The notes: generated from the letters alone by a model not told the origin. Counted from the first letter of the stretch, positions 1-9,653 are shown. The stretch: 64,000 nucleotides of DNA from Streptomyces sp. NBC_00569 (GCF_036345255.1 NZ_CP107783.1:3038001-3102000); one strand, 5' to 3'. Program-made: numbers and translations.

Positions 1-3000
1 GCGCAGGAGTTCGGCGAGCGCAATGCCGTGGCGCGCGCAGACCGCCGACAGGGTCTCGCCGTTCGCGTCACGGACGGTGTGGATCTTCTCGTCGTACGTC
101 GCCTCGCGCGCGGGAACACTCGGCCGCGGCGGGCCGGGGTCGGCGAGCAGCTCGGCGAGCTCTTCCGGGGTGGCGGACGCGGGGACGCCGTTGAAGACGT
201 CGACGTCGACGTAGTCGACACCCGGCACGGTGTGGGCCGCCGCGAGAAGGTCGGAGAGCCGGGCGGGCCGCCCCAACTCGCTTCCCTCGTAGCCGAGTCG
301 GCGCAGCAACACCTGCCGCAGCCGTGGTTCGACGAATTCCCAGGCGTGGTCCGGGGCGACCTTCACCCTGGCGGCGACGAGCAGCAGGACCAGCTCGCGC
401 GCGTCCACGCGGACGGGCAGGTTGACGTCGCCGTACTCGGTGAGCGCCCCGCGCAGGGCGCGCAGGGTGGCTGATTCCCGGCTGTCCGCGTCCAGGGGCA
501 CGTCGTCGGTGCCCGCGACCGTCACGTGCAGCACGCGCCGCCGCCCGTCGAAGAGTTCGCGTGCGGCGGCCCGTCCGATGCCTGCCCGGGAGCGGGCGAA
601 GTCCTCGTAGTCGGCCGCCGAGACGAGCCGGTCGAGGGCGGACACGGCCAGGGGGACCGTCCGGCGGGTCAGGCCGGGGCCGTCCGCGTCGGCGCCGCCC
701 GTCGCCGGGCGGGGGTTCGTGACGGCGGTGACGCCGAGCGGGCGGGTGAGGGGCTGGGTGAGGCGGTCGGCAGGGACGTTGGCGGCCCTGCCGGTGCCGA
801 AGCGGTAGCGGGCGTGGACGTTCTCGTGACCGCTGGGCAGCCGCGCCCCGTGCACGCCGTCGCCGAAGGTGACCGTCGTCCGGCCGTCGGAGGCGGTGCC
901 GGTGATGTAGGTCCGTTCGCGCGGGCCGCGTCCGGCAAGGCTGTCGACCTCGTGCCACAGGACGCCGTCGACCCGGATCTCCAGCACCGGTGTGGCCCCG
1001 AGGGGGTTGTCGTCGGCAAGCCAGGTGAGCGGGGACTGCCAGAGGGCGAACGTCTGGTTGACGCGGTCCGAGTCGCCGCTGCCGATGGCCTCCTCCCTGC
1101 TCTCGCCGTGGGTGGCCTCGACGACGTTTCCGAGGATGCGGACCGTCTCGCGGCGGTAGCGGTGGGCGAGGTCGGTGGTCAGGGTGAGGTGGGTGTGGAC
1201 GCGGTCCCCCGGCAGTCGCGGGTCCACGGTCGCGTCGGCGGCGGCGATCGTGACGACCTCGGTGGCGGTGACGCCGACCGTCCCCGGGATGTCGCTGCGC
1301 TCACCGGTCACGACGAGCGTGCGTCCGGCTCCCAGCCCGTCGTACAGCTCGGCGAGTTCGATCCCGTTGCCGTGGACCTCCTCGCCGAGCGGCTCGTCGG
1401 CCAGGCGCAGCGGCGCGCCCGCCGCGTGCACGGTGGTGTCGCGGATGTGCGACAGCAGGACGTCGAACTCGTCCAGCCAGGGGTCGGCGAGGGTGAGTTC
1501 GGTGCCGCGGCCGGTGATCCCGTAGTTGCTGTACGCCGCCGTGCGCACGGCGACGACCTGGGTGGTGACGAACGCGAGCTCGGCGTCGCCGGGTATGCCG
1601 TCCTCGGCACCCTTGGCGGGGCGCTGGATCGCGACCCAGCTGCCGACCGTGATGCCGGTGTGGACGGTGTCGAGCTGCAGCACGCGCCGGTCGACGGACT
1701 CGGGCCTGCCGGCGATGACGATCTCGACCTTGGGCTCGCTGCTGCCCACCCCGTAGCGCAGGCTCACTTCGTACTCACCGTGGGTGACCTGCTGGGTGGT
1801 GCCCGGGCGCAGGGGGATCTCCTGCGTGGTGCCGTTGTGGATGCCGACGTGGATCAGGCCGTCCTCGTCCGGACGGGACACGAACAGGGTGCAATCGGGC
1901 AGACCGTCGCGAAGGCGCGCGGTGACGCCGGGCTCCTGGGAGTCGGCGGCGGGGGTCACCCCGCCCGTACGAGTTCGGGAGTGGGGGAAGGTGAGCCGGT
2001 TCAGGTCGCGGTCCTGGGCGGAGCGCGTCGACAGGTCGACCTGGCCGGGGCCCAGCGTGAAGGAGATCTGCCCGGCGAGAGGCAGCGGCACCGCCCGCTG
2101 GTCGGAGCCGTTGCCCTCGACGTACTGGAACTCCGCCCGGATCGGCGCCTTGCCCGCGGTGTCGTGGACGACCCGCAGGCTGGTCAGTACGGCCCCGGTG
2201 AGCGGCCAGTCCGCGCTGCGGATGACCCGGCCCTTGTCGTCCTGGACGGGCTTGAGCGGGGCCGTGGCGCCGAAGGGGGCCGCGGTGACCCGCATCGCGA
2301 GCAGGTCGCGCAGGAGCTGCGCGCTGCCGGGGGCGACGGCCGCCGCCCTGCGCCAGGCCGGGTAGAGGCCGGGATTGAGGGCCGCGAGGACGGCGGCGGG
2401 GTCGGGACCGGGACGTGAAGCACCGGTTTCCGGGGCGGGACCGGTGGCACGCAGGGCGGGAAGTACGGCGGACAGCGCCTGGTAGGCGGCGGCGCGTGGG
2501 TCGCCCTTCGAGGGTGCGGGGAGCTGCGGGACGAGCCCCGACGGCGCCGCGGCCCGGCGGCTTGCCTCCGCGCCGCCCTCGGCGCTCGTCGCCGGCGCCA
2601 GTTCCCGTGCCTGCTCGGCGAGTTCGGCCAGTACCGCCTGCAGCCGCTCGAACCAGGCCGCCACGTCCTGCCACGGTTCGGCGAGCACTTGCGCCTCACC
2701 GAGGCGGGCGACGGGCTCCGCGAGGCAGGCCGCGAGGCTCCCGGGTGTCTTCACGTCGTCCAGGGCCGCACGGAGCGGGGCCAGCACCTGGTCCTCGAAG
2801 TCCTCGATCAACCGGCTCACCGGCCGCGGGTTCGGGACCTGCGGCGTAGGCGGCTCGTCCCCCGGCTCCCCGGGCGCCGCGGGCTCGGCGGTCCACCGCC
2901 GCACCTCGTCGACCAGCTCCTTCAGCGTGGGCGGCGGCGACTTCTGCAGGGAGATCGCCGTGAGGTCGTCGTCCCGGTCGATGCGTACGCCTGCGACGGG

Positions 3001-3693
3001 CAGCAACTTCCGTTCGCCGGCCGCCTGTTCGCCGAAGACGAAGAGCAGCTGGTCGCCGGTCTGCAGGGAGTTCGCGGTGCCTTCGACGAAGAGTTCGGAG
3101 CGGCGCTCCAGATCCTCCGGGGTGACCAGGGACGGCCGGCGCCTGCGCACCTTCAGCTCGTTCCAGTCCCAGCGGGCCGTGAGGTCCCGGCCGGTCTCGA
3201 AGGTCACGGACTCCTCGTCGGCGGAGGCGGGCACGCCGTGGGTGCGCGCGCCGCGCGGGATCAGCACGGGCAGCGCCTCGGCACGCGGGTCACGTTCGAG
3301 GGTGTACGCGAGGTGGGTGGTGGCGGCGACACCGGGCCGCGGGCGGTGGCCGACGAGCCGCCCCAGCAGCACCAGCGACCGGTGCTCCCCCGCCGTACGG
3401 AGGTAGGCCTCGTCGGCGATCCGCTCCGAGTGGAACGTGAGCAGGTCACCGAGGACGGCGGTGGCGTCGAGGAGGCCGATCGCCGGGTCGTCGGGGGTAC
3501 GGACGGTCAGACCGCCGAGCGCCGGGTACGCCGGTGAGGCGAGCCGGTCGAGCAGGGCGGCCAGGAACGAGCCGTACTCACCGACGCGGTAATCGAGGGC
3601 GGTGCGGCCGGGCGGGTTGTGCGGCGGGGCGGGCGCGAGACGCTCGTCGTGGCCGCCGCGGCAGCCGCAGGCGCACTCTTCAGAGGCGGTCAT
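1..3693 (-). CDS. CIS baseplate protein, J/gp6-like (C-terminus beyond left edge)
   Basis: Open frame from an ATG at 3693 (GGAGGTG ribosome site just upstream) with no stop down to base 1, so at least 1,231 residues; its C-terminus is outside the window. It starts inside the end of the next gene upstream, a 14-base overlap. Composition and layout match large putative baseplate assembly proteins of eCIS: an N-terminal region with a LLDATAVLGDLLTFHSERIA-type helix, a long middle part, then a J-like region containing the block FGDGVHGARLPSG followed by RYRFGTGRAANVP. That block recurs in the neighbouring 1,041-aa protein (FGDGRHGARPTPG), so the two are paralogues forming wedge arms around the spike. 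The last visible residues (ETLSAVCARHGIALAELLR) look like the start of a LysM-type repeat. Role is inferred from family and position; the overall call is solid, the exact wedge subunit is not. Confidence 0.85.
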   Translation of the reverse strand, partial: MTASEECACGCRGGHDERLAPAPPHNPPGRTALDYRVGEYGSFLAALLDRLASPAYPALGGLTVRTPDDPAIGLLDATAVLGDLLTFHSERIADEAYLRTAGEHRSLVLLGRLVGHRPRPGVAATTHLAYTLERDPRAEALPVLIPRGARTHGVPASADEESVTFETGRDLTARWDWNELKVRRRRPSLVTPEDLERRSELFVEGTANSLQTGDQLLFVFGEQAAGERKLLPVAGVRIDRDDDLTAISLQKSPPPTLKELVDEVRRWTAEPAAPGEPGDEPPTPQVPNPRPVSRLIEDFEDQVLAPLRAALDDVKTPGSLAACLAEPVARLGEAQVLAEPWQDVAAWFERLQAVLAELAEQARELAPATSAEGGAEASRRAAAPSGLVPQLPAPSKGDPRAAAYQALSAVLPALRATGPAPETGASRPGPDPAAVLAALNPGLYPAWRRAAAVAPGSAQLLRDLLAMRVTAAPFGATAPLKPVQDDKGRVIRSADWPLTGAVLTSLRVVHDTAGKAPIRAEFQYVEGNGSDQRAVPLPLAGQISFTLGPGQVDLSTRSAQDRDLNRLTFPHSRTRTGGVTPAADSQEPGVTARLRDGLPDCTLFVSRPDEDGLIHVGIHNGTTQEIPLRPGTTQQVTHGEYEVSLRYGVGSSEPKVEIVIAGRPESVDRRVLQLDTVHTGITVGSWVAIQRPAKGAEDGIPGDAELAFVTTQVVAVRTAAYSNYGITGRGTELTLADPWLDEFDVLLSHIRDTTVHAAGAPLRLADEPLGEEVHGNGIELAELYDGLGAGRTLVVTGERSDIPGTVGVTATEVVTIAAADATVDPRLPGDRVHTHLTLTTDLAHRYRRETVRILGNVVEATHGESREEAIGSGDSDRVNQTFALWQSPLTWLADDNPLGATPVLEIRVDGVLWHEVDSLAGRGPRERTYITGTASDGRTTVTFGDGVHGARLPSGHENVHARYRFGTGRAANVPADRLTQPLTRPLGVTAVTNPRPATGGADADGPGLTRRTVPLAVSALDRLVSAADYEDFARSRAGIGRAAARELFDGRRRVLHVTVAGTDDVPLDADSRESATLRALRGALTEYGDVNLPVRVDARELVLLLVAARVKVAPDHAWEFVEPRLRQVLLRRLGYEGSELGRPARLSDLLAAAHTVPGVDYVDVDVFNGVPASATPEELAELLADPGPPRPSVPAREATYDEKIHTVRDANGETLSAVCARHGIALAELLR

Positions 3694-6600
3694 CGGGGGC
3701 ACCTCCCAGGGATATCGCCAGGTGGCCGTTCTCCGGCCGGTCCGGGTCGTTGTCGCACGCGGCGATCTCCAGCGGGCCGAGCCGCAGCACGCCGTCCTCC
3801 CTCTCTCCTCGGTCCTGCTCGAACAGTCGCCGGAAACGGTCGACCTGGACGTCCCGCACGCCCGGCACGGCCGCGGCGACGGCGATCAGGCGGCTCAGGC
3901 GGACGGGCTCGCCGAAGGTCAGCGCGTCCGGGTGGAAGAACCCGAGCCGTCCGCCGGAGAGGCGGCCGCTGCCGAGGACGCGGTACAGCTCGGCCAGCAC
4001 CTGCCCCTGCTGATGGCCGGGCGTGACGCACACGCTCAGCGCGATCTCGATCGGCACCGGGCGGGCGGGGCCGACCACGAGGTCGTGGCCGATGCGCCGG
4101 TACGCCTCCAGGGACTGCTCGACGCGGGCGAGCAGCTCGGCCGGCGGCTCCGCGCTGCCGTAGGCGTCGATCGCGACATGGGCCTCCTGGACGCTGCCGG
4201 TCCAGCGGATCTCCGCCGCGGCCCGCTGCACACCCGGCAGGGCGCGGGCGAGGTCCGCGTAGTCCTCGGCGGTGACCGCGCGCAGGCGGGTGCGGCGCAG
4301 GTCGAGCGGGGCCAACTGGCGTGCCTGCTCGACGGGTTCGGGCTCGACCCCGCCGGTGGCGGGCAGCGGGTTGCGGACCACGGTGGCCCGCGGCTGTTCG
4401 CAGTCGCTCTGGATGACCAGGTGGTTGATGGCCTCCGCGCCGACGTTGCCGGCGATGCCGCCGCCGAGCCGGTAGCGCAGGGCGAGCCGGCTGCCCGGCG
4501 TCGGCCTGGCGCCGTGCCGGCCGTCGCCGAAGCGCAGGGCGACACGGCCGTCGTCCTCCAGCTCCCCGACGAAGTGCCGGTCGCGGGGCCCGCTGTGGAG
4601 CAGGTCGCGGCGGGGCGTCCAGGTCAGATCACCGTCCTCGACGTGTACGGCGGGCAGCGCCCTGCGCGGGTCCTGGCCGAGCGCGGCGGCCGCGGATCCC
4701 CGCAGCACGGGCTCGTCGGGGTGCAGTCCTGCCGCGTACGCCGGTCCCCAGCTGTGCGCGATCTCCCAGGCGATGTGTCCGTCGAGAACCGCGCCCGCAC
4801 GGGCCCGGGACGCGAGAACCGCCACCCGGCGCAGCTTGGTGTCGAGTAACTCGTCGTTCCTGTGAAGGAGTTCGCGCAGAGCGCGGACGGGGTGCGCCCG
4901 CAGTTCGTACCGTTCGACGACCTTCAGGCCGTAGATCAGGGTGAGTTCGGCGATCTCGCCGTCGGCGAGCCCGTCGCGGTCGCGGGCGCTGCGCCACAGC
5001 TCGACGAGCCGCTGCCGCACCCGCCCCGGAATGGCGGCGATCCGCTCGGCCTGTCCGGCGGCCACGGCCTGTGCGTCCGGGAAGGGCACCGCCTGGACGA
5101 CCGGGGACCGTCCGAGCACCGGGCGGAAGCGGGGCGCGATGCCCGGGTAGACGGACTGCGCGAGCAGGGTGCGCAGGGCGGCCGTCTGGGCGTACGCCGT
5201 GCCGGGCACGACGCGTTCGTGCCGCTGCCCGGCGCGCTCCAGGCCGAGTCCGGCGCGTACGGTCGCCGCCTCGCCGACGACCTCGAACAGCTCGCGGACG
5301 TCGTCGGGCCGCAGCGCCTCGCCGCTCTCCGCCGTGTCCGTGAGGGAGTTGACGAGCCGGGCGGGTGCGTTGCCCTCCTTACGGTCGTAGCAGCCGAAGG
5401 CGGGAGGATCGCAGGGGGCGACGACGGCCGGCTCGGGCGGCACGGTGGACGTTGGGGGCAGTCCGGTGAGGGTGCGGCCGTGGTCGACGAGGACGACGTT
5501 GCCGCGGGCCAGGGTCACGTCCTCGACGGGCAGGCAGTCTCGGCCGCCGCGCGTGGTGAGGCAGAGCGGGAAGCGCAGGGCGTCCTCGGCGGCCCAGGTG
5601 ACCTCCAGGACCGGCTGGTCCTCGATGCGGTCGACGCCCGGGGTGACGGAGGTGAGACGCACGGCCTGGCGGTGGCGGGGATCGGCGTCGCCGGGGGTGC
5701 CGGTGCGTGGACCCTTCACCTCCTCCAGGACCAGTACGTCTCCGGGGCTGAGGGCGAGCCGGCGCTCCCGGCAGGTCTCCGGGTCGTCCCACTCGTCGCG
5801 CAGGGTGGCTGAGGTGGCGCCCGTGGGCAGGGTGCACACCTCGCCGCCCCAGGTCCACAGCCGGATCCTGTTGTGCGCGACCTTCAGTTCCAACGGGTCG
5901 GCGGCGACGACCGGTTCGAAGACCTCGACCGAGCCGCGCTCGTCCAGGTCGCCGAGGTCGTTCTCGTCGATGACCGTGCCGGGCTCGGGCCGGTCGTGCG
6001 GGTCGAGCGTGCGGACGTCGACGGAGGCGAAGCGGAAGGTGCCCGGCGCGAGCGTGGTGTCGCCGGCGGTCTGCACCGTGACGTAGGCGCGCGCGGTGCA
6101 GCCGTCGTGCATCGCGTAGTCGATGAGCCGGACGTGCCGCCGCACGGAGACCCGGCGGCGCGCGGTGTCCAGGTAGGCCTCGGTGGCGACCGCGTCCTGC
6201 TGGTAGCTGATCTGGTCGCCGGTGTACGCGAGCAGTTCGACGAGCGTGACGCCCAGGTCGGCGGGGTTGCGCTCGACCCGGTCGGGGGTGGTGAGCGCGA
6301 GCCGGTCCAGGAGGAGCTTGCGGATGGTGTCGTAGTCGCGGGCGGTGTAGTCGATGACGGGCGCGTCCGGGAAGTCCGTCTCCTGGGGCTCGGCCTCCTT
6401 GCAGTCGAAGGGGGTCGGGCAGTCCGGCAGGAAGGAGAAGGACGCGCGGTGGTAGCGCTGGTCGAAACCGCGGAAGGGCTCGGTTCCCGGGCGGCCGTAC
6501 GGGTCGGTCTCGACGAGCGAGAACACGTACTCCGAGGTGTCTCCGGCCCGGTCGAGGGTGACGTAGAGCCGGTCGTCGAGCTCGGGATCCTCCTCACGTT

Positions 6601-6805
6601 CGACACTCACATCGACGGCGGTGATGCCGGTGATCCGGCGGCCGCCGTCGACACGGACGTTCTCCGGTCCCAGGCCGTGGGGCGCCTTGCCGAGGAACAG
6701 GACGGTGAGCAGCAGCCCGTCGTCACCGACCTCGACGCAGTCGACTCCGTTGAGCTGAGCGGCTCTTACCTTGACGCGGCGGGAGGTGGTGGTACCGGTG
6801 GTCAC
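3680..6805 (-). CDS. CIS baseplate assembly protein, J/gp6-like
   Basis: 1,041 residues. The N-terminal 130 residues are beta-rich. From about residue 145 comes the region typical of putative baseplate assembly proteins (DYTARDYDTIRKLLLDRL, then VTLVELLAYTGDQISYQQDA). The C-terminal third carries the J-like block FGDGRHGARPTPG with a RYRLGGGIAGNVG stretch, then the conserved baseplate J end with a LSRLIAVAAAVPGVRDVQV motif. Proteins of this type form the hexagonal baseplate ring that locks the sheath in the extended state and triggers contraction. The ATG overlaps the stop of the gp25-like gene (ATGA), and its own end overlaps the following baseplate gene by 14 bases, so translation is probably coupled. 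Two tandem J-like wedges are usual in eCIS loci. Confidence 0.9.
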   Translation of the reverse strand: MTTGTTTSRRVKVRAAQLNGVDCVEVGDDGLLLTVLFLGKAPHGLGPENVRVDGGRRITGITAVDVSVEREEDPELDDRLYVTLDRAGDTSEYVFSLVETDPYGRPGTEPFRGFDQRYHRASFSFLPDCPTPFDCKEAEPQETDFPDAPVIDYTARDYDTIRKLLLDRLALTTPDRVERNPADLGVTLVELLAYTGDQISYQQDAVATEAYLDTARRRVSVRRHVRLIDYAMHDGCTARAYVTVQTAGDTTLAPGTFRFASVDVRTLDPHDRPEPGTVIDENDLGDLDERGSVEVFEPVVAADPLELKVAHNRIRLWTWGGEVCTLPTGATSATLRDEWDDPETCRERRLALSPGDVLVLEEVKGPRTGTPGDADPRHRQAVRLTSVTPGVDRIEDQPVLEVTWAAEDALRFPLCLTTRGGRDCLPVEDVTLARGNVVLVDHGRTLTGLPPTSTVPPEPAVVAPCDPPAFGCYDRKEGNAPARLVNSLTDTAESGEALRPDDVRELFEVVGEAATVRAGLGLERAGQRHERVVPGTAYAQTAALRTLLAQSVYPGIAPRFRPVLGRSPVVQAVPFPDAQAVAAGQAERIAAIPGRVRQRLVELWRSARDRDGLADGEIAELTLIYGLKVVERYELRAHPVRALRELLHRNDELLDTKLRRVAVLASRARAGAVLDGHIAWEIAHSWGPAYAAGLHPDEPVLRGSAAAALGQDPRRALPAVHVEDGDLTWTPRRDLLHSGPRDRHFVGELEDDGRVALRFGDGRHGARPTPGSRLALRYRLGGGIAGNVGAEAINHLVIQSDCEQPRATVVRNPLPATGGVEPEPVEQARQLAPLDLRRTRLRAVTAEDYADLARALPGVQRAAAEIRWTGSVQEAHVAIDAYGSAEPPAELLARVEQSLEAYRRIGHDLVVGPARPVPIEIALSVCVTPGHQQGQVLAELYRVLGSGRLSGGRLGFFHPDALTFGEPVRLSRLIAVAAAVPGVRDVQVDRFRRLFEQDRGEREDGVLRLGPLEIAACDNDPDRPENGHLAISLGGAPDDRL

Positions 6806-7194
6806 GCCGCCCTCCCTTCGAAGACGTCGTCCGCGCGGGTTCCGGTGGCGCGCAGGACGTACGACAGGTGGACCCGGACGGCGTCGTCGGTGCTCTCCAC
6901 GTCGAGGGCCACCACGTCGATGAGGTCGCCGAGCCAGCGCTGGAGCGAGGCCTGCACGGACAGTTCGAGCGTGCTGACGAGTTCGGGGCTGTTCGGGGCG
7001 AAGACCAGATCGAGGAGCCCGCAGCCGAAGTCGGGGCGCATGACCCGCTCGCCGGGGCTGGTGAACAGCAGTTGCTCGATCAGGTCGTGGACGTGCTCTC
7101 CATGGGCGGCGTGCGCGGTGCGCCCCCGGCGGTCGGCACGGAAGGGGAACGCGATGTCGCTGCGCGGGCGGGTTCCCCGGCTCGTCGGGCTCAT
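6802..7194 (-). CDS. CIS baseplate wedge protein, gp25/GPW family
   Basis: 130 residues, starting at the ATG at 7194 (MSPTSRGTRPRSDIAFPF). The longer upstream open frame has no family similarity and runs through the PAAR gene in another frame. The gp25 signature is visible: VHDLIEQLLFTSPGERVMRP followed by DFGCGLLDLVFAPN near residues 35-66, then a C-terminal beta-alpha domain. In T4, P2 and PVC-type particles gp25 is the small wedge protein joining the baseplate to the first sheath ring. The start overlaps the stop of the PAAR gene by four bases and its stop overlaps the next start by four bases. Length is normal for the family. Confidence 0.92.
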   Translation of the reverse strand: MSPTSRGTRPRSDIAFPFRADRRGRTAHAAHGEHVHDLIEQLLFTSPGERVMRPDFGCGLLDLVFAPNSPELVSTLELSVQASLQRWLGDLIDVVALDVESTDDAVRVHLSYVLRATGTRADDVFEGRAA

Positions 7195-7526
7195 CGGACG
7201 GTCACCTTTCGCTGTGCGGCCTGGACGACGGGCGGCCCCTGCGGCACGAACGCCGCGGTGAAGCACTGGGCCGCGGAGGTGTCGAGCAGCACGGATGCGC
7301 CGTCGACGGTGATGCCGGCGTCGTCGGCGGTCCAGCGGACCGAGACGCAGGGCTTGTGCACACCGTCCTGGGTGTGCGGGCAACCGGTGACGACGTACGC
7401 GTGAGCGGCCGTCGCGACGGCCGCTCCCCCGATGCGTACGCCGCCGGAGGGTGTGGTGGCGGCGGTGACCCGGCCGCCGTGCGGGCAGCCGATCACGGCG
7501 CCGGCGTCGAGCAGACTCCCGGACAC
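7191..7526 (-). CDS. PAAR-like spike tip protein
   Basis: 111 residues from a GTG start preceded by a purine-rich GGGGGAAG site. Two GCPH motifs (GCPHGGRVTA near residue 13 and GCPHTQDG near residue 48) supply Cys and His residues suited to metal binding. Short glycine-rich strands follow. This matches the PAAR-like tip proteins that cap the gpV spike of eCIS particles. It lies directly after the spike gene and overlaps the gp25 start by four bases, which supports the role. I see no fused effector domain. The sequence is divergent from classical T6SS PAAR, so the family call rests on the GCPH pair, size and position. Confidence 0.8.
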   Translation of the reverse strand: MSGSLLDAGAVIGCPHGGRVTAATTPSGGVRIGGAAVATAAHAYVVTGCPHTQDGVHKPCVSVRWTADDAGITVDGASVLLDTSAAQCFTAAFVPQGPPVVQAAQRKVTVR

Positions 7527-7545
7527 TTGGTGCTTCCCCCGTCTT

Positions 7546-8082
7546 CTATCGCTTCGAGAGCACGGTCAACTGGCCCTCGTTGATGGTTACTTCGTTGCCG
7601 CGGAGCACGATCTGGGCGCCTGCGCCGGTCGCGACGACCACGGCCTCCTTGGTGATGCGGATGTACGCGCCGCCCTGGGCCTGGAGCAGAATCCCCTGCT
7701 CGGCGCCGACGGTGTCGTTCATGACGAGCTTGTGCGCGGCCGGCGTCTGTACGACCACCGGTTTGCTGGGCGAGTCGGCCGCCAGCTCACGCCGCGCGTC
7801 GGGCGGCAGCTCCTCGGCGGCGCCGTACCAACACCCGGTCCACACCGGGAAGCTGGGGTCCCCCTGCTCGAACTCCACCCAGACGCCCGCGCCCGGCGGC
7901 GGCACCACGAACTGTCCGGCCTCGGGCCCGGTGAACGGCAGGCACGGGAGCGCCCAGGTGGACGCCTCGTCACCGAGGACGTCCGGGACCTCGACGGTGA
8001 TCCGGCCGATGCGCAGCGGATCGTTGTTGTCCACGACCCGGCCGCGGAACTTGCCGAGGTAGCGATTGCCGTCTGCCGCCAT
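7546..8082 (-). CDS. CIS spike protein, gpV/gp5-like
   Basis: 178 residues. The N-terminal OB-fold is recognisable: YLGKFRGRVVDNNDPLRIGR, then VEVPDVLGDEASTWALPCLP and PPPGAGVWVEFEQGDPSFPV, near residues 8-85, as in phage baseplate assembly protein V and VgrG gp5 domains. Residues 108-178 form a short beta-helix-like needle (HKLVMNDTVGAEQGILLQ, then IRITKEAVVVATGAG). The protein is expected to be a trimer at the centre of the baseplate, sharpened by the adjacent PAAR-like protein. gpV and gpD functions are separate genes here rather than a VgrG fusion, the usual arrangement in PVC-like eCIS. Confidence 0.92.
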   Translation of the reverse strand: MAADGNRYLGKFRGRVVDNNDPLRIGRITVEVPDVLGDEASTWALPCLPFTGPEAGQFVVPPPGAGVWVEFEQGDPSFPVWTGCWYGAAEELPPDARRELAADSPSKPVVVQTPAAHKLVMNDTVGAEQGILLQAQGGAYIRITKEAVVVATGAGAQIVLRGNEVTINEGQLTVLSKR

Positions 8083-8144
8083 GCTGAACTGCTCCTGGTC
8101 TGTGCGGAGTTACGAGGTTCTGGGGGCTCTGCGAGCTGGGTGGG

Positions 8145-9284
8145 TCAGGGCCGGACGTAGTCGCTGCGCGCCTCCAGCCCCTCCCTGGAGAGGGTGAAGT
8201 TCTGCTGGAAGGAGCCCGGTCGCAGGTTGTGCGTGACGGACTTGACGTAGTAGTCGCCGTCGTACGCCCGCCCCGAGCCGCGCACGCCGACCAGCTGGCG
8301 GGGCTGCAGGATGTATCCGTGCCGGTTGACGTCGAGCGAACCGGAACCGGAGACGACGTCGGCGGACACGGCGGCACGGGCGAGGAGCTCGGCCTCGGCC
8401 TGCTCACGCTGCTGCTTGGCCGTCCCGGACAGGGTCCTGCGCTTGAGGGCCGGGGTGGGCCGGCGCCCGAGGGGCGGGCGCAGCGGGCTGATCGGCGGCT
8501 GGGGAAGGAGAGTCGACTGCCGGGTCCCGGGATCCTGCCAACGGGCCTGGGGCTCTTCGCGCGCAGTCCCGTCGTAGGCGAAAGTCAGCTGATCAACGGT
8601 CGTATTGGCATCCATGTTGACGTTGAGGGCGTGCTGACGGATGCCGAGGCGGACCTCCGGGCCCCAACGGGCGGAGGACTGGCCGGGGTTGGGGCCCGGC
8701 TCCAGGTAGAAGGTGTAGCCGTTGGCCCGGGCGAGGTCGGTGACGTACTGGAGATCGGTACCGGTCTGGTAGTGGACGCGGAGATCCTGGTGCGGGGGCT
8801 GGGCGACCTTCTCGGCGTAGACGTCGGGCCGCACACCGTAGTCGGAGTACCGGCGCAGGATGGCCAGCACCCGCTCGGAGGGCGGAAGGTTGGGATACCG
8901 GGCGGTGCGCTCCTCCAGGTCCATCAGCAGCGTCAGGTCCTCGCCGGTGACGGTGAGGGTGGAGTGGCCGGGCTGGTTGCTGGCACCGACCTCCTGCCGC
9001 ACGATGAGCCCGTCGAAGAGCACGTCGGGGGTACCCCGGACGCTGACCGTGACGATGATCCGCGTCTTGGGGTCGAAGAACCCCTCGGGCAGGAGCCTCT
9101 GGTTGATGATCCCGGTCTTGGTGAGGTCGAAGGCGATCTGAAAGCCGCTGCGCTCCCCCGCGGTGGCCGTGATCTGCGCCGACAGCAACGCCTCGGTCAC
9201 CTCGGCCGGCACCGGCCGGGCGAGCTTCGGCCCCATGAGGAGCGTGATGTGGACGGGACCCTGTCCCACGGGCTGCTCAGACAC
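8145..9284 (-). CDS. CIS hub protein, gpD/gp27-like (phage late control D family)
   Basis: 379 residues, GTG start at 9284 overlapping the end of the LysM gene by eight bases. The sequence follows gpD/VgrG N-terminal hub proteins: a domain with FDPKTRIIVTVSV and VLFDGLIVRQEVGASNQPG near residues 69-107, a central ILRRYSDYGVRPDV helix, and DLQYVTDLARANGYTFYLEP near 177-196, the classical gpD motif. A basic, proline-rich insertion (residues 255-290) precedes the last beta domain ending in YVKSVTHNLRPGSFQQNFTL. The hub connects the inner tube to the spike trimer. Confidence 0.92.
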   Translation of the reverse strand: MSEQPVGQGPVHITLLMGPKLARPVPAEVTEALLSAQITATAGERSGFQIAFDLTKTGIINQRLLPEGFFDPKTRIIVTVSVRGTPDVLFDGLIVRQEVGASNQPGHSTLTVTGEDLTLLMDLEERTARYPNLPPSERVLAILRRYSDYGVRPDVYAEKVAQPPHQDLRVHYQTGTDLQYVTDLARANGYTFYLEPGPNPGQSSARWGPEVRLGIRQHALNVNMDANTTVDQLTFAYDGTAREEPQARWQDPGTRQSTLLPQPPISPLRPPLGRRPTPALKRRTLSGTAKQQREQAEAELLARAAVSADVVSGSGSLDVNRHGYILQPRQLVGVRGSGRAYDGDYYVKSVTHNLRPGSFQQNFTLSREGLEARSDYVRP

Positions 9285-9642
9285 GCCGGTCCCCTCGGGG
9301 CAGCCCGCCGGCGAACGGGACCTCGACGACGCGCCCGGCCTCGTCCGTCAACTCCCTCGGATCCAGTACGGGATTGGCGTCGGCTATGCGCCACCACTGG
9401 CCGGGGTCGCCGAAGAAGCGCTGGGCGAGCAGATCGGGGCGCTCACCCGCGCCGACGACGTGGTCCTGCGTCTCTTGCGCGTCGAGCGGGGGCAGTAACC
9501 GGCGCTTGGCGTAGCGGACCTCGGTGCCGTCCTCCTGGCGGTGAATGCCGATCTCGGCGTCGTGGTACCGGCTCGTCCGCGGATACGGATGGGAGCCCGG
9601 TATCGCCCCCAGCGCACTCCCATAGGACTCGATGTCAGCCAT
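9277..9642 (-). CDS. LysM-type CIS baseplate/hub linker protein
   Basis: 121 residues from the ATG at 9642; the longer open frame upstream is a shadow of other genes. Residues about 55-105 form a LysM-like unit (DHVVGAGERPDLLAQRFFGD, then QWWRIADANPVLDPRELTD). The N-terminus has RYHDAEIGIHRQEDGTEVRY. In Afp and PVC the tube initiator Afp7/Pvc7 carries an N-terminal CIS_tube domain and a C-terminal LysM; here those halves are separate neighbouring genes (this one and 9654-10394). The LysM domain here probably binds baseplate protein rather than peptidoglycan. It overlaps the gpD start. Confidence 0.85.
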   Translation of the reverse strand: MADIESYGSALGAIPGSHPYPRTSRYHDAEIGIHRQEDGTEVRYAKRRLLPPLDAQETQDHVVGAGERPDLLAQRFFGDPGQWWRIADANPVLDPRELTDEAGRVVEVPFAGGLPRGDRRV

Positions 9643-9653
9643 GGCGGTGCTCC

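Noticed and set aside
526..2418. Long plus-strand open frame opposite the left baseplate gene
   Set aside because: Antisense shadow; the minus strand reads an uninterrupted baseplate protein through the same bases.
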